The notes beneath the pieces are model-generated. The model ran no database searches. It had not been told where the DNA came from and saw nothing but the letters and a program-made list of their open reading frames with translations. 64,000 nucleotides of DNA from Diphasiastrum complanatum (Eukaryota > Streptophyta > Lycopodiopsida > Lycopodiales > Lycopodiaceae): positions 43,383,863 to 43,447,862 of the forward strand of contig CM055092.1 in the NCBI GenBank assembly GCA_029204225.1, given 5' to 3'. Position 1 is the stretch's first letter, and every line of letters begins with the position of its first letter. Position numbers and translations under genes: made by a program. Of this stretch, positions 1 to 10,377 are shown piece after piece.

Positions 1-1437
1 GGAAATACAATGTAAAAAACATTTTTGATATTATTGTTCCTTGTTAGAGGGATGTAGGGACTTCATGTGATTGTTTGGATTAGCAGTGCTAGCCTTCGTT
101 AGGGCCAAGTCAGCCCTTTAAATTCAATGAAGCGATAAGATTTTTATGCTAACTAATGTGGATAAATCTTCATGCATGTAACTTGGAGCTACTCTTGGGT
201 GCCTATATGAGAGTGGCCTTGGCCCTATACCATTGCTATGTATGATGAAGTTGATGGTCTATGACCCTACCCTCCATAGACTTGATCTTTGCTCACCTTA
301 CTTATTACACTTAAGAGTAGGTGAACACAATTCATCAGTAAGCAAACTTGCGGCCTCATTAACTATATTTTGACCTCTATAGGGCATTTGATGGTTTTTG
401 GCCCAAGGGGGGCTTCTCGAAAGGTTTAAGGAACTCTAGAGTTGTGTGCCCAACTCTAATTTGGAAAACTAAAATACAAGCTAAGCTTGTAACTACCCCT
501 AGATAGTCCTCATTTGTCAATTTTGAAGATAGAGATTGTTACCTTTTTCAAATGAGTTAGCTCATTGTTGAGTGCCCTTGTTACTGTAGTTGAAATAATC
601 AATCAATACTTGCCACTTGGATGGTCTATTGTCTTGCTATTGCATGATTCCACATAAAATGTGTTCATAGCTTAAGTAGGGGAGACCCTTGTCCCCTTGG
701 GGAAGGAGAAAAAGGGTGCTACATTTTCAGCCTTTGTTTGTAGGATCTAGAGCGATATCAGAGGTAACATACTTCTATATCCGGATTGGAAGAGGAGAGC
801 AAACCCTAAGATAGATCATTTGACCACTATAACAAATATCGTGCACGTCTTTGAATCAAATCTGTACGTTAAACTTTTGGCAGTAGGGCAATGAATAATC
901 TATTCTGAGATTCATTGGAGTTCGTGGCAGCAGGCCATGAAGAGTTTTCAAGTATTAATTTTGATGATAAAAAAGAGGGCTTTTGCCTTTTGCCTTCCGC
1001 ACGATTTTTTTTTATCAAGATTCTAAAATAGTTGTTGTTCGATTTTCCACGTCGAGATCTTGTACATCATTTTCGGACAGATGTGGCCCCGTTTGAACAC
1101 CTCATTTCATTCTTTAATATTGCAAGTTTATTTCCCACAAATAGGGACATATTGAGATGAGATTTGAGTATCATGGTAAGTTCTACATCTGTTTTGCTAG
1201 ATGCTCAAGAGTCAAAACTACAACGTATATCACACTTTTGGAGTTATTTTGGGTCTCTTTTGACCAAGCTGTATGTAAATTGTGGTTACTAATGAAAATT
1301 GGAGTCTATTACAAAAATGTAATATTTTGAAGTTGCTTTTGGCCTTCTTTCACAAGATAGTTGAACATTTTGGTGGCTTTCCAACTCCCCGCACGACAAT
1401 ACTATTTCACGTTATGAATATTGTTGGTGAAATCTAC
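1..1437. other. Non-coding flank, no gene seen
   Basis: AT-rich sequence without a convincing open frame or exon on either strand. Short open frames here have no recognisable protein features. It may be intergenic, or intronic sequence upstream of the SEUSS-like exons at 11.3 kb, whose earlier exons I did not find in the window. Confidence 0.5.
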
Positions 1438-1445
1438 ATTGAGCC

Positions 1446-1814
1446 CCTAGTTACCAGGGAACACATTCCCACCTTCTGGGAACGTGTTCCTCGTTCCTCA
1501 CCTAACTGGGCGTTCTCGTGCACCCGTAAAAGTAAAATCATCTAAAAAACGTTCTTCTTTTTTAAGCTTCTCTGTTTTTTTGAAGAGGATTACCTGTAAA
1601 AGGTTCATATGCCTTTATAAAAAGCCATCAAAGTATCAAGATACCTATTTTTTAAAATTAATTTCGGTTCGATTCCTATGCTTTGCTGATTTTCTTGAGC
1701 ACTGTTTCAAGCTTATGTTTAATGACGCGACGTTCCCATGTTCCTAAGTTATCGAAAACGTTCCCGTTCCTAGGGGTCACGTTGCCATTTTGTTCCCGTT
1801 CCCTGGCAACTATG
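1446..1814. mobile_element. hAT-like MITE, copy 1 (non-autonomous DNA transposon)
   Basis: A 369-bp element with imperfect terminal inverted repeats. The left end reads CCTAGTTACCAGGGAAC and the reverse complement of the right end reads CATAGTTGCCAGGGAACG. It is flanked by a perfect 8-bp direct repeat ATTGAGCC (1438-1445 and 1815-1822), the duplication length made by hAT transposases. The interior is rich in GTTCC/GGAAC blocks near both ends and AT-rich in the middle, and has no transposase frame. A second copy with the same ends and interior lies at 17052-17472. Short open frames inside it are not genes. Confidence 0.85.
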
Positions 1815-1822
1815 ATTGAGCC

Positions 1823-2220
1823 ACCTCTTGAGTAATTGAGACCATCTCATATTATTCATAACATATAGGAGCGTCTTCTGTTGCAAAATGCCGAGAAAAT
1901 GCTATATAATATCGAAGATTTGACTTTGTGGTTGGACTCCATAGGGTTGAAGATTGCATGTCTCCTTTGTTATGTGAGATATTATCCTAGACTTAACTTC
2001 AACTTATTATAGAAAATTGACACTATGTGGAAGATGAGATAACGTGGATCCTTGTGCAATAACTTTAGTTTCAGGTCCCTGATGTTACATCGAGTTTCTA
2101 TGTTCCAATCACTTTGACATTGCCTCATGTGGAGCATAACTTTGTTCCGAGCTTCGACATAAGGTAATGAGATTTGTGGTGATGTTTGAAAAGGACCGAC
2201 ACTGTTCAGGAATACGATGA
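1823..2220. other. Non-coding, no gene seen
   Basis: Unique-looking sequence between the MITE and the gypsy insertion. Nothing recognisable. Confidence 0.4.
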
Positions 2221-2225
2221 CATGG

Positions 2226-2927
2226 TGTCAGACTCCAAATATGAAACTTCACTTAAAACCTAGCTTATCCCGTGCGCAACAATCAGCAATGTCGAGCCCT
2301 GTCGATTTCCCTGCATGTACAAACATCAGAGCACACGAAACATGGTGGAGCTGGCTGCCTTGTCTCCTCCCAACCTTTGCTGCATAGATTATGATGAGGA
2401 ATGCCTCTCTCTAGGCTCACTTATGCACAATCCTCAAGCACCCCTTAACCCTGACCTTTCCTAACGTCGACACATGGCCAATTCCATGCACAGTCGACAC
2501 TTGCCACTTGGCAGTAACACATAGGCAAGTGAGTAGGATGACATGTGTCACTCATACACTGGACCAAGTGTCCCAGTGAGCATGTGACACGTGTCATGTT
2601 TGACCGGTCAACCTTGACATGTGTCACTCATTCACTGGACCAAGTGTCCCAGTGAGCATATGACACGTGTCCCGTTGACTAGTCAACTCTCTTACATTCT
2701 AGGAGGTCAGTCCAGCCACTCCTAATAAACGACCCAGTACCTCATTCCAAAGCTAAGCATGACTCTCTGAGGTCCAATACCAACTAATTACAGTTTATTT
2801 ACAATTCACTTACAAAAGGTCACCACAGGCCAGTGACTTAGCCATTTCAGTAATTACAATAATTACAAAACATACATCTGTCTCTGAAAACTGTAAATAA
2901 CCGGGACAGGGAGTAAAGGCTCTAACA
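2226..2927 (-). repeat. Gypsy LTR (3' LTR of the minus-strand element)
   Basis: Direct repeat of 8532-9235 with TG/CA ends. It contains a 76-bp tandem module (2539-2614, 2615-2690). Each unit holds a palindromic G-box GACACGTGTC and a palindromic W-box pair, TTGACCGGTCAA in one and GTTGACTAGTCAAC in the other. A diverged relative lies in opposite orientation at 12326-12960. Confidence 0.93.
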
Positions 2928-3054
2928 TCCCTTCCCACTCAAAAAAGACATCGTCTGCGATGACGAAACTAGGGTATTGTGCACGCAAACCGTGTGCGGT
3001 CTCCCAGGCAGCATCTGCAAGAGGTCTTCCATGCCAAGCAACTAGATATATCAA
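2863..3054 (-). pseudogene. Gypsy chromodomain / polyprotein C-terminus
   Basis: A 63-residue frame whose start reads YLVAWHGRPLADAAWE, matching the chromodomain consensus (YLVKWKGxPxxxATWE) found at the C-terminus of integrase in chromoviruses. It runs into the 3' LTR, as in many chromoviral elements. Chromodomains steer integration to heterochromatin. The integrase catalytic core expected at higher coordinates (3055-3700) is not readable, so this is a remnant. Confidence 0.75.
2928..2940 (-). promoter_or_regulatory. Polypurine tract of the gypsy element
   Basis: On the - strand GAGTGGGAAGGGA directly abuts the TG of the 3' LTR. This is the expected position and composition of the plus-strand priming site for reverse transcription. 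Confidence 0.85.
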
Positions 3055-3399
3055 AGATCAAGCGGTTACACAGACGTTTCTCCTGCTTATCGAATATCGT
3101 TGTTGGCTCATGGATCTCCTCTTCATGCTCCTGAATAGAGTCACAACTGACTTACCTCCGTACACCGGAGTTGTCGACAACAACTGGCCTAATCAAGCCT
3201 CCTACGATAACCAGCATCCCATACTACGGGTGATCGCACTCGGCTCTCACTAGCACCACGATTGCTTGTCTTAAGTTTTTTCAACTAACTCAAGCCTTTC
3301 ACTCATTGAGTTAGACATCAAATGTACTAGGCACTTTGAGAAATTCCCACCAAAACAAAACTAGTAGGCCTATATTGGGCCACCAAAAGTTACATAGGA

Positions 3400-3880
3400 T
3401 CATCTTATAGGTCCAATCCACACCCGGATGACTAGCACCAGTACTATCATAACGTAAATGCAAAATCTCCTTACACAGCCCTTTACTAACTTGATGGGGA
3501 GTTTGCCATTTCCTATAACTATACCATCTACCATGGTATAATTTAGGTAAGTGTGAGCAAAGAGATCAAAGCTCTCCTCCTGAGACTCTACTTGGCCAAG
3601 ACTTACCTCTCTCACAATTTCCTTACAATAAACAATGAGGATCCTCTTGCTGAATTTATCTGATCTCAACAATTAGGTCATTCTCTATGACCACAAAAGA
3701 CATCTGATACAATATATGAGATAATGCATCAGGCACACAATTTTCGATACCTTTCATATATCGAATTTCCATGTGAAATTCCTGCATCAATGCAGGCCAC
3801 TTGGCTAATTGCAGAAATACATAAAAATGTCATGGTCGGCATATACAATCCCGCACCACACAAATAATGCCTCCATACTT
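3400..3880 (-). pseudogene. Gypsy RNase H C-terminus and pre-integrase remnant
   Basis: On the - strand, around 3810-3715, the frame reads like the end of gypsy RNase H (MQEFHMEIRYMKGIENCVPD, then ALSH). The 3400-3672 frame has the feel of the linker before the integrase zinc finger (VREVSLGQVESQEE). There are frame breaks between the pieces. No integrase HHCC or DDE residues can be read. Confidence 0.55.
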
Positions 3881-4315
3881 TCAAAGCATGGACAATGGCA
3901 TACAAGTCTTCTGAACAGGGTTGAGCTTCTCACTCACAAAGGCCACTGGCCTACCCTCTTGCATCAGAATTGTCCCAACGACGACATCACTCGCATCCGT
4001 TATTATGACAAATGGTTTATGAGGGCCTACTATCTTTAATGTGACAAAGTCAGCCACAACTTGTTTCAAAGCGTCGAAACTTCATTGCTGATGAACTTTT
4101 GTCCACTTATTATTCTATAGCATATCGGTCAAAGGTGCAGCCATGTGTGAACAACCCTTCACACCTTGCAATAAAACCCAAACAATCCAAGAGAGTCTCT
4201 CAATACCGTCAAGTCTGTAGGTATAGGCCACGAAAGGAGAACAACTTTCCTTGGATTCAGTTTTATGCCTTCAGCTAACATGATAACACCCAAATACGCT
4301 ATTTTATTATCATTA
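3881..4315 (-). pseudogene. Gypsy reverse transcriptase end and RNase H fragment
   Basis: Two pieces on the - strand. At 4159-4315 the frame reads the end of the RT thumb/connection (IAYLGVIMLAEGIKLNPRK ... DSLGLFGFYCK). At 3881-4069 it reads the start of RNase H (FVIITDASDVVVGTILMQEG, with the first catalytic Asp). A frame break separates them. The reading stops abruptly at about 4316, where unrelated + strand gypsy sequence begins, so the RT palm with its catalytic aspartates is absent. Confidence 0.8.
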
Positions 4316-4458
4316 GTGTTACGAGCTCGTAACCAGTGCCGAACCCTAGAGAACACAAATAGGTCAGATACCACAGTCAGGGTCATGTCCAGTGTACATG
4401 ACCAACAGGGCAAGACTTCAGTGGGTAGGAAGAAGGCGAGACAACAACCACTTTCTGA

Positions 4459-7400
4459 GCAGCCTTCCCAGATGATTTTGAGAAAGCCAAACAAGAACGT
4501 TTGTGCTTTGTGTGTATGGGCAAGGGACACACAGTCAGACAGTGTCCCAAGGGGCCTTTCACTAAAAAAGATAAGAAAGATAAAAAACAAGTTCATCTTG
4601 TTCAGACTGTATGTTTCCCCAGTGACTCGGCAGCTTCCGAGATCAAAGTGTATCATGAAGATCATGAACACTGTTGCCAGCTGACCTCTGCAATGCTAGC
4701 GAGACCCTTCAGCTTTGGGCCGCATGACCTAGTACGTATGCATGGGAAAGTTGGTAACCAGTCAGTAAGAGTCATGGTTGATGATGGGGCAACCCATAAT
4801 TTCATCAACCACACCCTGGTTAAAAAGCCTAAACTACCAGAAGTACCTAGTCAGCATAGGTACATAGTTTCATTAGCTAAGGGTGAAGATAAAAAAATAT
4901 GGGAAACTATGGTAAGTAAGTTAAATCTTGGTATTCAGGGGTACCAAGATGAAATAAACTTTCAGATAATGCACCTGGATCGAACAGACATTGTTCTCGG
5001 GAGAGATTGGCTCTACAGTTTAGGACCTTCCCTCCACAGAAACTATCAGGAGAACACCCTCAGCTTTCAGCATAAAGGCCGAGAGATCCAGTTGCATGGG
5101 GAGCATGATGTTCCCAACAGCCTTATGGTCTGCAGTTCAGAACTCTGTCAGCTAATCGGAGACAAAGACCATCAGGTATTCTTATGTGACTTTCAGTTTA
5201 TTCCTGAAGTTTCTATTTCCAGTTCTATTCAGCAGAAAATTAGTAAATTAGAAACTTTATTGTCTAAATTTAAAGATGTTTTTCTTGAAGATTTGCCACA
5301 TGGTTTACCACCTAGCAGAGAGGTAGATCATGTAATAAACCTAGTACCAGGTACAACACTTGTTTCTAAACCTCCGTATCGGGTCAGCCGAACAGAGGAT
5401 GAAGAAATAACTAGGCAATTAACATACTATCTTGGGAAAGGCCAAATTCAGACCAGTAGTTCACCATGGGCCTCACCAGTCCTATTGGTGAAAAAGAAAG
5501 AGGGGTCTATGCGTCTTTGCGTAGATTACAGAGCCCTCAATAAAGTCACAATTAAGAATAAATACCCTATGCCTCGGGCAGACGAGTTGTTTGGTCAACT
5601 CGACGGGGCTAAGTTTTTCAGCAAAATAGACCTCAGATCGGGATATCATCAAGTCCGTATAAAATCGGAAGATGTCTCGAAAACAGCTTTTAGGACTCGT
5701 CACGGTCATTATGAGTTTAAGGTGATGCCATTTGGGCTCACAAATGCTCTAGCTACCTTTATGACCTTGATGAACAGTGTCCTCAGACCATACTTGGGTA
5801 AGTTTGTAGTCGTATTTTTAGATGACATCCTCGTCTACAGCAAAACGAGGAAGGAGCATCTAAAACACCTCAGAAAGGTGTTTCGACTGCTCAGAAAGCA
5901 TAAGCTTTATGCTAAACAATCCAAGTGTGAATTCTTCGTTGAAGAAGTAGCATATTTGGGTCACATTATCTCTTCAGATGGGATTAAGATGGACCCAAAT
6001 AAGGTTAAAGCCATACTCAGTTGGCTGAGACCTCAAAATATTTTGGAACTTCAGATCTTTCTTGGTTTGGCGGGATATTACAGACGATTTGTCAAGGAAT
6101 ATGCTCAGATAGCAGTTCCTATGACAAATCTTCTTAAGGGGAAGGGAAAGGAGTTCATTTGGGAGTTCGCACAACAGGAGAGCTTTGATGCTCTCAAAAC
6201 AACCTTAGCTACAGCACCAGTTTTAAAAGTCGTCGACTCCAATCAACCATTTGTGGTCGAAACAGATGCTAGCGACTTTGCAGTAGGTGCTGTGCTAACT
6301 CAGCGTGGACGACCAGTTGCGTTCGAGAGTAAAAAACTCGAGCCAGCTCAGACTAGGTACAGTGCCTATGAAAAGGAACTCTTTTCTATAGTCCATGCCC
6401 TTAAGACTTGGAGGCATTATTTGTATGGTGCCAACTTTGAGGTCCTGACAGACCATGAGAGTCTCAGATACCTTTGCAATCAACCTGAGCTTAGAGGTCG
6501 GAAAGCTCGTTGGGCAGAGTTGATGCAAGAGTTTGACATGTCTTTTAGATATAGACGTGGAAAATTCAATACAGTAGTAAATGCCCTTAGCAGAATGCCT
6601 ATGATAAACGAACTGAGTTTTACTCAGATTCATAATGAGTTACTCGAGTCCTTGAGAGGGAAATGCCAGCATGATGCATTCTTCTCTATTATCTGGAACT
6701 CAGTCCAGAACAGACAATTACAGACTCCAGAACCAGTTCCCGGGGCTGGTGCCAGTTCATCCAAGAATACGACAGCTTCCGTTGAGGATGATGATGAGTC
6801 CGAGTATACATCGTTAGATGACGTTGAGGATTCTGAGCCTGTATTACCCAAGCAAACCCCAGTGGTTGAGGGTCAGTTGACTCAAGGATTCAAATGGAAA
6901 CAGTATTCCATTCATGATGAGTACTTGCTCTATAGAGATAGAGTATGTGTCCCCAGTTCAGAGGATTATAGGCAACAGGTCCTATATGAATGTCATGACA
7001 ATCCTAGCGCGGGACACCCAGGCATACAGAAGACCTATGAGCTTCTTTGTAGGCAATTTTTTTGGCCCAGTATGAAAAAGGACGTCCACCAGTATGTAAC
7101 CAGTTGCCAAAAATGTCAAGTAAATAAAGCAGAGCGTTTAAAGGCAGGAGGGTTGTTGCATCCCTTAGAAATACCAGCTGGTAAATGGGAGAGTATCTCC
7201 ATGGATTTTATAGTAGGCTTGCCTAAAACCCAAAAGGGTAATGACGCTATATGGGTCACAGTTGACCGCCTGACCAAAATGGCTCATTTTATTCCGACCA
7301 AAACAATCGTTAGAGCTCCAGAGTTAGCGAGGTTGTTTGTAGACGGGCTATTTATATTGTACGGTCTACCTTCCGGCATAGTCAGCGACCGGGACAGTAA

Positions 7401-7656
7401 GTTTACTGGAAATTTTTGGAGGGCAATATTCCATCATCTCCATACTAAACTTAATATGAGTACCACCGACCATCCACAGACAGACGGTCAAACAGAAAGG
7501 GTAAATCAAGTGTTGGAGGATATGCTTCGTGCCCTGAAGCTTCCCAAATTTCCACGCCTGAGAGAGAGAGAGAGAGATTCGAGACACTGGATAGAATATA
7601 GATCCGCGAGTCTGGAGAGAAATCCGAGAGAGAGAGAGACGGGTGGAGTTGTGTGA
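4459..7656 (+). CDS. Ty3/gypsy Pol polyprotein (zinc knuckle-PR-RT-RNase H-INT), antisense block
   Basis: An open frame of over 1,050 codons following an in-frame TGA at 4456-4458, so the true gag start is lost. Domains in order (residues counted from 4501): CCHC zinc knuckle [14 protein letters not shown] (2-15); aspartic protease [11 protein letters not shown] (92-101), with DDGA in place of the usual DSGA; RT with YRALN (about 343) and the catalytic FLDD (about 439-442); RNase [13 protein letters not shown] (about 587); integrase zinc finger H..H..C..C (about 834-875) and core with D in SMDFIVG (about 901), D in SDRDSKF (about 962) and E in GQTERVNQ (about 999). Homology ends near residue 1015 (about 7545); the last 35 residues come from GA-rich sequence. 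The integrase C-terminal domain, LTRs and most of gag are missing. An acidic, Ser-rich linker ([18 protein letters not shown]) between RNase H and integrase is unusual. It lies antisense within the minus-strand gypsy element. Confidence 0.92.
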   Translation, partial: AAFPDDFEKAKQERLCFVCMGKGHTVRQCPKGPFTKKDKKDKKQVHLVQTVCFPSDSAASEIKVYHEDHEHCCQLTSAMLARPFSFGPHDLVRMHGKVGNQSVRVMVDDGATHNFINHTLVKKPKLPEVPSQHRYIVSLAKGEDKKIWETMVSKLNLGIQGYQDEINFQIMHLDRTDIVLGRDWLYSLGPSLHRNYQENTLSFQHKGREIQLHGEHDVPNSLMVCSSELCQLIGDKDHQVFLCDFQFIPEVSISSSIQQKISKLETLLSKFKDVFLEDLPHGLPPSREVDHVINLVPGTTLVSKPPYRVSRTEDEEITRQLTYYLGKGQIQTSSSPWASPVLLVKKKEGSMRLCVDYRALNKVTIKNKYPMPRADELFGQLDGAKFFSKIDLRSGYHQVRIKSEDVSKTAFRTRHGHYEFKVMPFGLTNALATFMTLMNSVLRPYLGKFVVVFLDDILVYSKTRKEHLKHLRKVFRLLRKHKLYAKQSKCEFFVEEVAYLGHIISSDGIKMDPNKVKAILSWLRPQNILELQIFLGLAGYYRRFVKEYAQIAVPMTNLLKGKGKEFIWEFAQQESFDALKTTLATAPVLKVVDSNQPFVVETDASDFAVGAVLTQRGRPVAFESKKLEPAQTRYSAYEKELFSIVHALKTWRHYLYGANFEVLTDHESLRYLCNQPELRGRKARWAELMQEFDMSFRYRRGKFNTVVNALSRMPMINELSFTQIHNELLESLRGKCQHDAFFSIIWNSVQNRQLQTPEPVPGAGASSSKNTTASVEDDDESEYTSLDDVEDSEPVLPKQTPVVEGQLTQGFKWKQYSIHDEYLLYRDRVCVPSSEDYRQQVLYECHDNPSAGHPGIQKTYELLCRQFFWPSMKKDVHQYVTSCQKCQVNKAERLKAGGLLHPLEIPAGKWESISMDFIVGLPKTQKGNDAIWVTVDRLTKMAHFIPTKTIVRAPELARLFVDGLFILYGLPSGIVSDRDSKFTGNFWRAIFHHLHTKLNMSTTDHPQTDGQTERVNQVLEDMLRALKLPKFPRLRERERDSRHWIEYRSASLERNPRERETGGVV

Positions 7657-7805
7657 GAGGGGTGGAATTGTGTGTGTCACGTGTGGCTGTTCAGTGTGTG
7701 TGACTGTTGACAAATGTGTGTGTGTGTGTGTGTTATATGTTTGACAATGTGTGTGGGTGTGTGTGTTTGTGTGTGTGTTTGACAAATGTGTGTGTGTGTG
7801 TGTTT
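7557..7805. repeat. GA- and GT-rich simple repeats
   Basis: Short (GA)n runs (7560-7577, 7627-7640) followed by several (GT)n/(GTGTGTTT) runs between 7661 and 7804. They begin where integrase homology of the + strand pol ends and supply the non-homologous tail of that frame. Confidence 0.85.
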
Positions 7806-8028
7806 TGTCATTTTCGTGAAATTCAAATCATTGAACATTTGCTAATTTACCACTAAATAGCCATGCACATGGTACATTGGAATATGACATATGTAATATG
7901 TAAAACATTTATGTTCTAAAAAAAAACCCTAAAACAGATTCGCCGGTTCGAACCTGGAGAAGTCGATTCTTTCCCGATTCAAACTCGATTCAAACACGGT
8001 TCGAAAAGGCGATTCGAAAGTTACCCTC
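7806..8028 (+). repeat. Dispersed repeat tail (CCCTAA / TTCGATTC type)
   Basis: After AT-rich sequence there is an A-run plus CCCTAAA (about 7919), then GATTCTTTCCC and several TTCAAA/TTCGAA steps. The same order occurs at 14607-14700, with an A-run, CCCTAAA, GCCGATTCTTTCCCG and TTCAAAC...GAAAAGG. The family is unknown to me. It forms the right edge of the foreign block inside the outer gypsy element. Confidence 0.45.
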
Positions 8029-8331
8029 AAACATTGCCGCCCATACAATCCTTTGTCCTTGAAAGCCCCTGCTCCTCCTTTAAGGTCACTTGAAACTTGC
8101 CCTTGCACAAATTGACTTTAATCCTTTTGAGCTATGGTTACCCCAAGAGCCAAAAGACCGCTTGAACCTTATTATCATGTTTCAACAACAGAGCTATCTG
8201 AACTGCTCCTTGGAGGCTACGAGTCTGCTTCTTTACAATGAAAGGTTTTGAGACTTCCATGCAAGCCCTCCACAAAATGAAACACTTAGACAATCATATC
8301 GCTTCCGGTTCTTGTGAGGATCTTGATGTCT

Positions 8332-8436
8332 TCAACATTCAAGGATTTGTTGAAAAATCAGCTCCATAGAATCCACCTTGGCTGCCACTTCCTCAATTCT
8401 CAGTATCTCGGTGCTAGAACCCTCCAACGGATCCAT
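8332..8436 (-). pseudogene. Gypsy gag N-terminus (truncated)
   Basis: Starts at an ATG about 95 bp after the primer-binding site, which is where gag should begin. It reads MDPLEGSSTEILRIEE, then VAAKVDSMELIFQQ, before a stop at codon 35. The same N-terminus (ILRIEEVATKVDAMELILQQ) is found on the + strand at 14946-15040 in an independent copy, which supports it as genuine coding sequence. The rest of gag, which would lie toward 8030, is degraded. Confidence 0.7.
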
Positions 8437-8519
8437 GTTTACAATGTTGCAAACCTGTCCACCTGCTTAGAGGTCGAAATTTTCAGCAAAAAAGGGTTTC
8501 CGATTCGGTTCCGCAACTG

Positions 8520-8529
8520 TCTGATACCA
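8520..8529 (-). promoter_or_regulatory. Primer-binding site (initiator-Met tRNA)
   Basis: On the - strand TGGTATCAGA lies two bases after the inner end of the 5' LTR. It matches the first ten bases of the TGGTATCAGAGC site used by most plant LTR elements, and it fixes the element's orientation. Confidence 0.9.
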
Positions 8530-8531
8530 AA

Positions 8532-9235
8532 TGTCAGACTCCAAATCTGAAACTTCACTTAAAACCTAGCTTATCCCGTGCGCAACAATCAGCAATGTCG
8601 AGCCCTGTCGATTTCCTTGCATGTACAAACATCAGAGCACACGAAACATGGTGGAGTTGGCTGCCTTGTCTCCTCCCAACCTTTGCTGCATAGATTATGA
8701 TGAGGAATGCCTCTCTCTAGGCTCACTTATGCACAATCCTCAAGCACCCCTTAACCCTGACCTTTCCTAACGTCGACACATGGCCAATTCCATGCACAGT
8801 CGACACTTGCCACTTGGCAATAACACATAGGGAAGTGAGTAGGATGACATGTGTCACTCATACACTGGACCAAGTGTCCCAGTGAGCATGTGACATGTGT
8901 CATGTTTGACCGGTTAACCTTGACATGTGTCACTCATTCACTGGACCAAGTGTCCCAGTGAGCATATGACACGTGTGTCCCGTTGACTAGTCAACTCTCT
9001 TACATTTTAGGAGGTCAGTCCAGCCACTCCTAATAAATGACCCAGTACCCCATGCCAAAGCTAAGCACGACTCTCTGAGGTCCAATACCAACTAATTACA
9101 GTTTATTTACAATTTACTTACAAAAGGTCACCACAGGCCAGTGACTTAGCCATTTCAGTAATTACAATAATTACAAAACATACATCTGTCTCTGAAAACT
9201 GTGAATAACCGGGACAGGGAGTAAAGGCTCTAACA
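8532..9235 (-). repeat. Gypsy LTR (5' LTR of the minus-strand element)
   Basis: 704-bp partner of 2226-2927. The promoter of the element should lie here, reading toward lower coordinates. One of the two G-boxes is mutated here (GACATGTGTC), a likely CpG transition. A 2-bp insertion accounts for the length difference. Confidence 0.93.
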
Positions 9236-9240
9236 CATGG

Positions 9241-10278
9241 TCACTAGTTTTTGTGTTTATTTCTTGATATACTATTGACTTACAGGATCCCTTGCAATAT
9301 AAGTATCAGTTGCATCTTCAGAAATGGCTATTTCCTGAAAAGCTCTATCTCTTGCATCAACAATGAACACTTGAAAAAAACTATAGAACTTCCACCAGCT
9401 ACTCTTATGCAGATTGACACACAAGCCCTGCAATATTGAGGGGTCAAGTCCTGCAATCTCTTTGCTCACAAGCATATCACACCTATTCATCTACTGAAGT
9501 AGTTGACGTACATGCAAGGTTGTTTTTTAATGCAAAACTTCGGATCATTTGGCTCACAATTGCAGATGGTTTCCTAGTGTCAATTTTGTTGTTCAATTAC
9601 TTGATTTTGACGAGCTTGACTCTGAACTTTTCATTCAAATCATGCATAACATCTATGTATATCAATCGTTGAGTGTTGTTGTGATTGACATAGCCAACAA
9701 AATGCCTCCTCCCTTTCTTGCATGACATGTCGGGGCCTCATTGATCACTTCAGACATTTTCTTTGACTCATTCCTCTTTGTTAAATGTTCTTCTACTTCT
9801 ACAATTCTGAAAAATCCTCTTTTTCATATTTTGTAGAATTTTCCTTGAACATTTTCAATTTTGTGCACTTTTAACAATCATTTTAATAGGGTTTTACTCT
9901 ACACATTGCCTTCTAGTTTGACAAACATCAGAGGCAACTTTCTCCTTTTAGCAGGTGTTAATTGAGAGTAAGCAAAATGGGTATATCAAGCAACTACTTT
10001 GGGCCTCATCAGTCGCCTTCGGACCCAAAAAAACATAAATGATTATTAAGCCCGAGGTGTGAAGAATATGTATTATGGGTTAATTAAGCAATTATTTGGG
10101 TAGTCCAATAATCACACCATATAGCGATTTGTATGTTCAGTACTTTCTAGTGATACCTGACAACAAGCAACCAATGCTCACACACTACTCAGTTGTCGTA
10201 TTGTCACCTAACAGGCTGATAACAAGGTTACACAAACTCGTCACAATGTTCGAGTTCACAACCTCAATTTGCTCATAG
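9241..10278. other. No recognisable gene
   Basis: Sequence right of the gypsy element. A 72-codon frame on the - strand (9272-9490) looks protein-like in composition (FQVFIVDARDRAFQEIAISE) but I recognise no family. It may be a degraded transposon segment. Confidence 0.4.

Positions 10279-10373
<95 letters not shown>
10279..10373. repeat. Compound (TA)n(GA)n microsatellite
   Basis: About 48 bp of alternating TA (10281-10328) passes directly into about 45 bp of GA (10329-10373). Open frames through it are translation artefacts. Confidence 0.97.
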
Positions 10374-10376
<3 letters not shown>

Positions 10377-10377
10377 A

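Larger units (their letters stand above)
2226..9235 (-). mobile_element. Ty3/gypsy (chromovirus-like) LTR retrotransposon, composite
   Basis: A 7.0-kb element bounded by 702/704-bp LTRs with TG...CA ends and a perfect 5-bp target duplication CATGG (2221-2225, 9236-9240). Orientation is minus: on that strand the LTR at 8532-9235 is followed by an initiator-Met primer-binding site, and a purine tract precedes the LTR at 2226-2927. Order on the - strand: 5' LTR, gag start, [foreign + strand block about 4316-8028], RT end, RNase H, degraded integrase region, chromodomain, 3' LTR. Its own coding sequence is broken and lacks most of gag, protease, the RT N-terminal half and the integrase core. By eye the LTRs differ at about 14 of 702 positions, so it is fairly young. 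It must have moved with proteins supplied in trans. Confidence 0.93.

Noticed and set aside
1484-1747. 87-codon + strand frame
   Set aside because: It lies wholly inside the hAT-like MITE and ends with its terminal repeat. No protein family.
4265-4684. 139-codon + strand frame overlapping the gypsy gag/zinc-knuckle region
   Set aside because: It is an alternative frame. The zinc knuckle and all downstream domains lie in the 4459-7656 frame.
7950-7968. GGTTCGAACC, a tRNA-like B box
   Set aside because: No A box or cloverleaf around it. The same kind of word at 30866 also lacks context. It is part of a TTCGAA-rich dispersed repeat.
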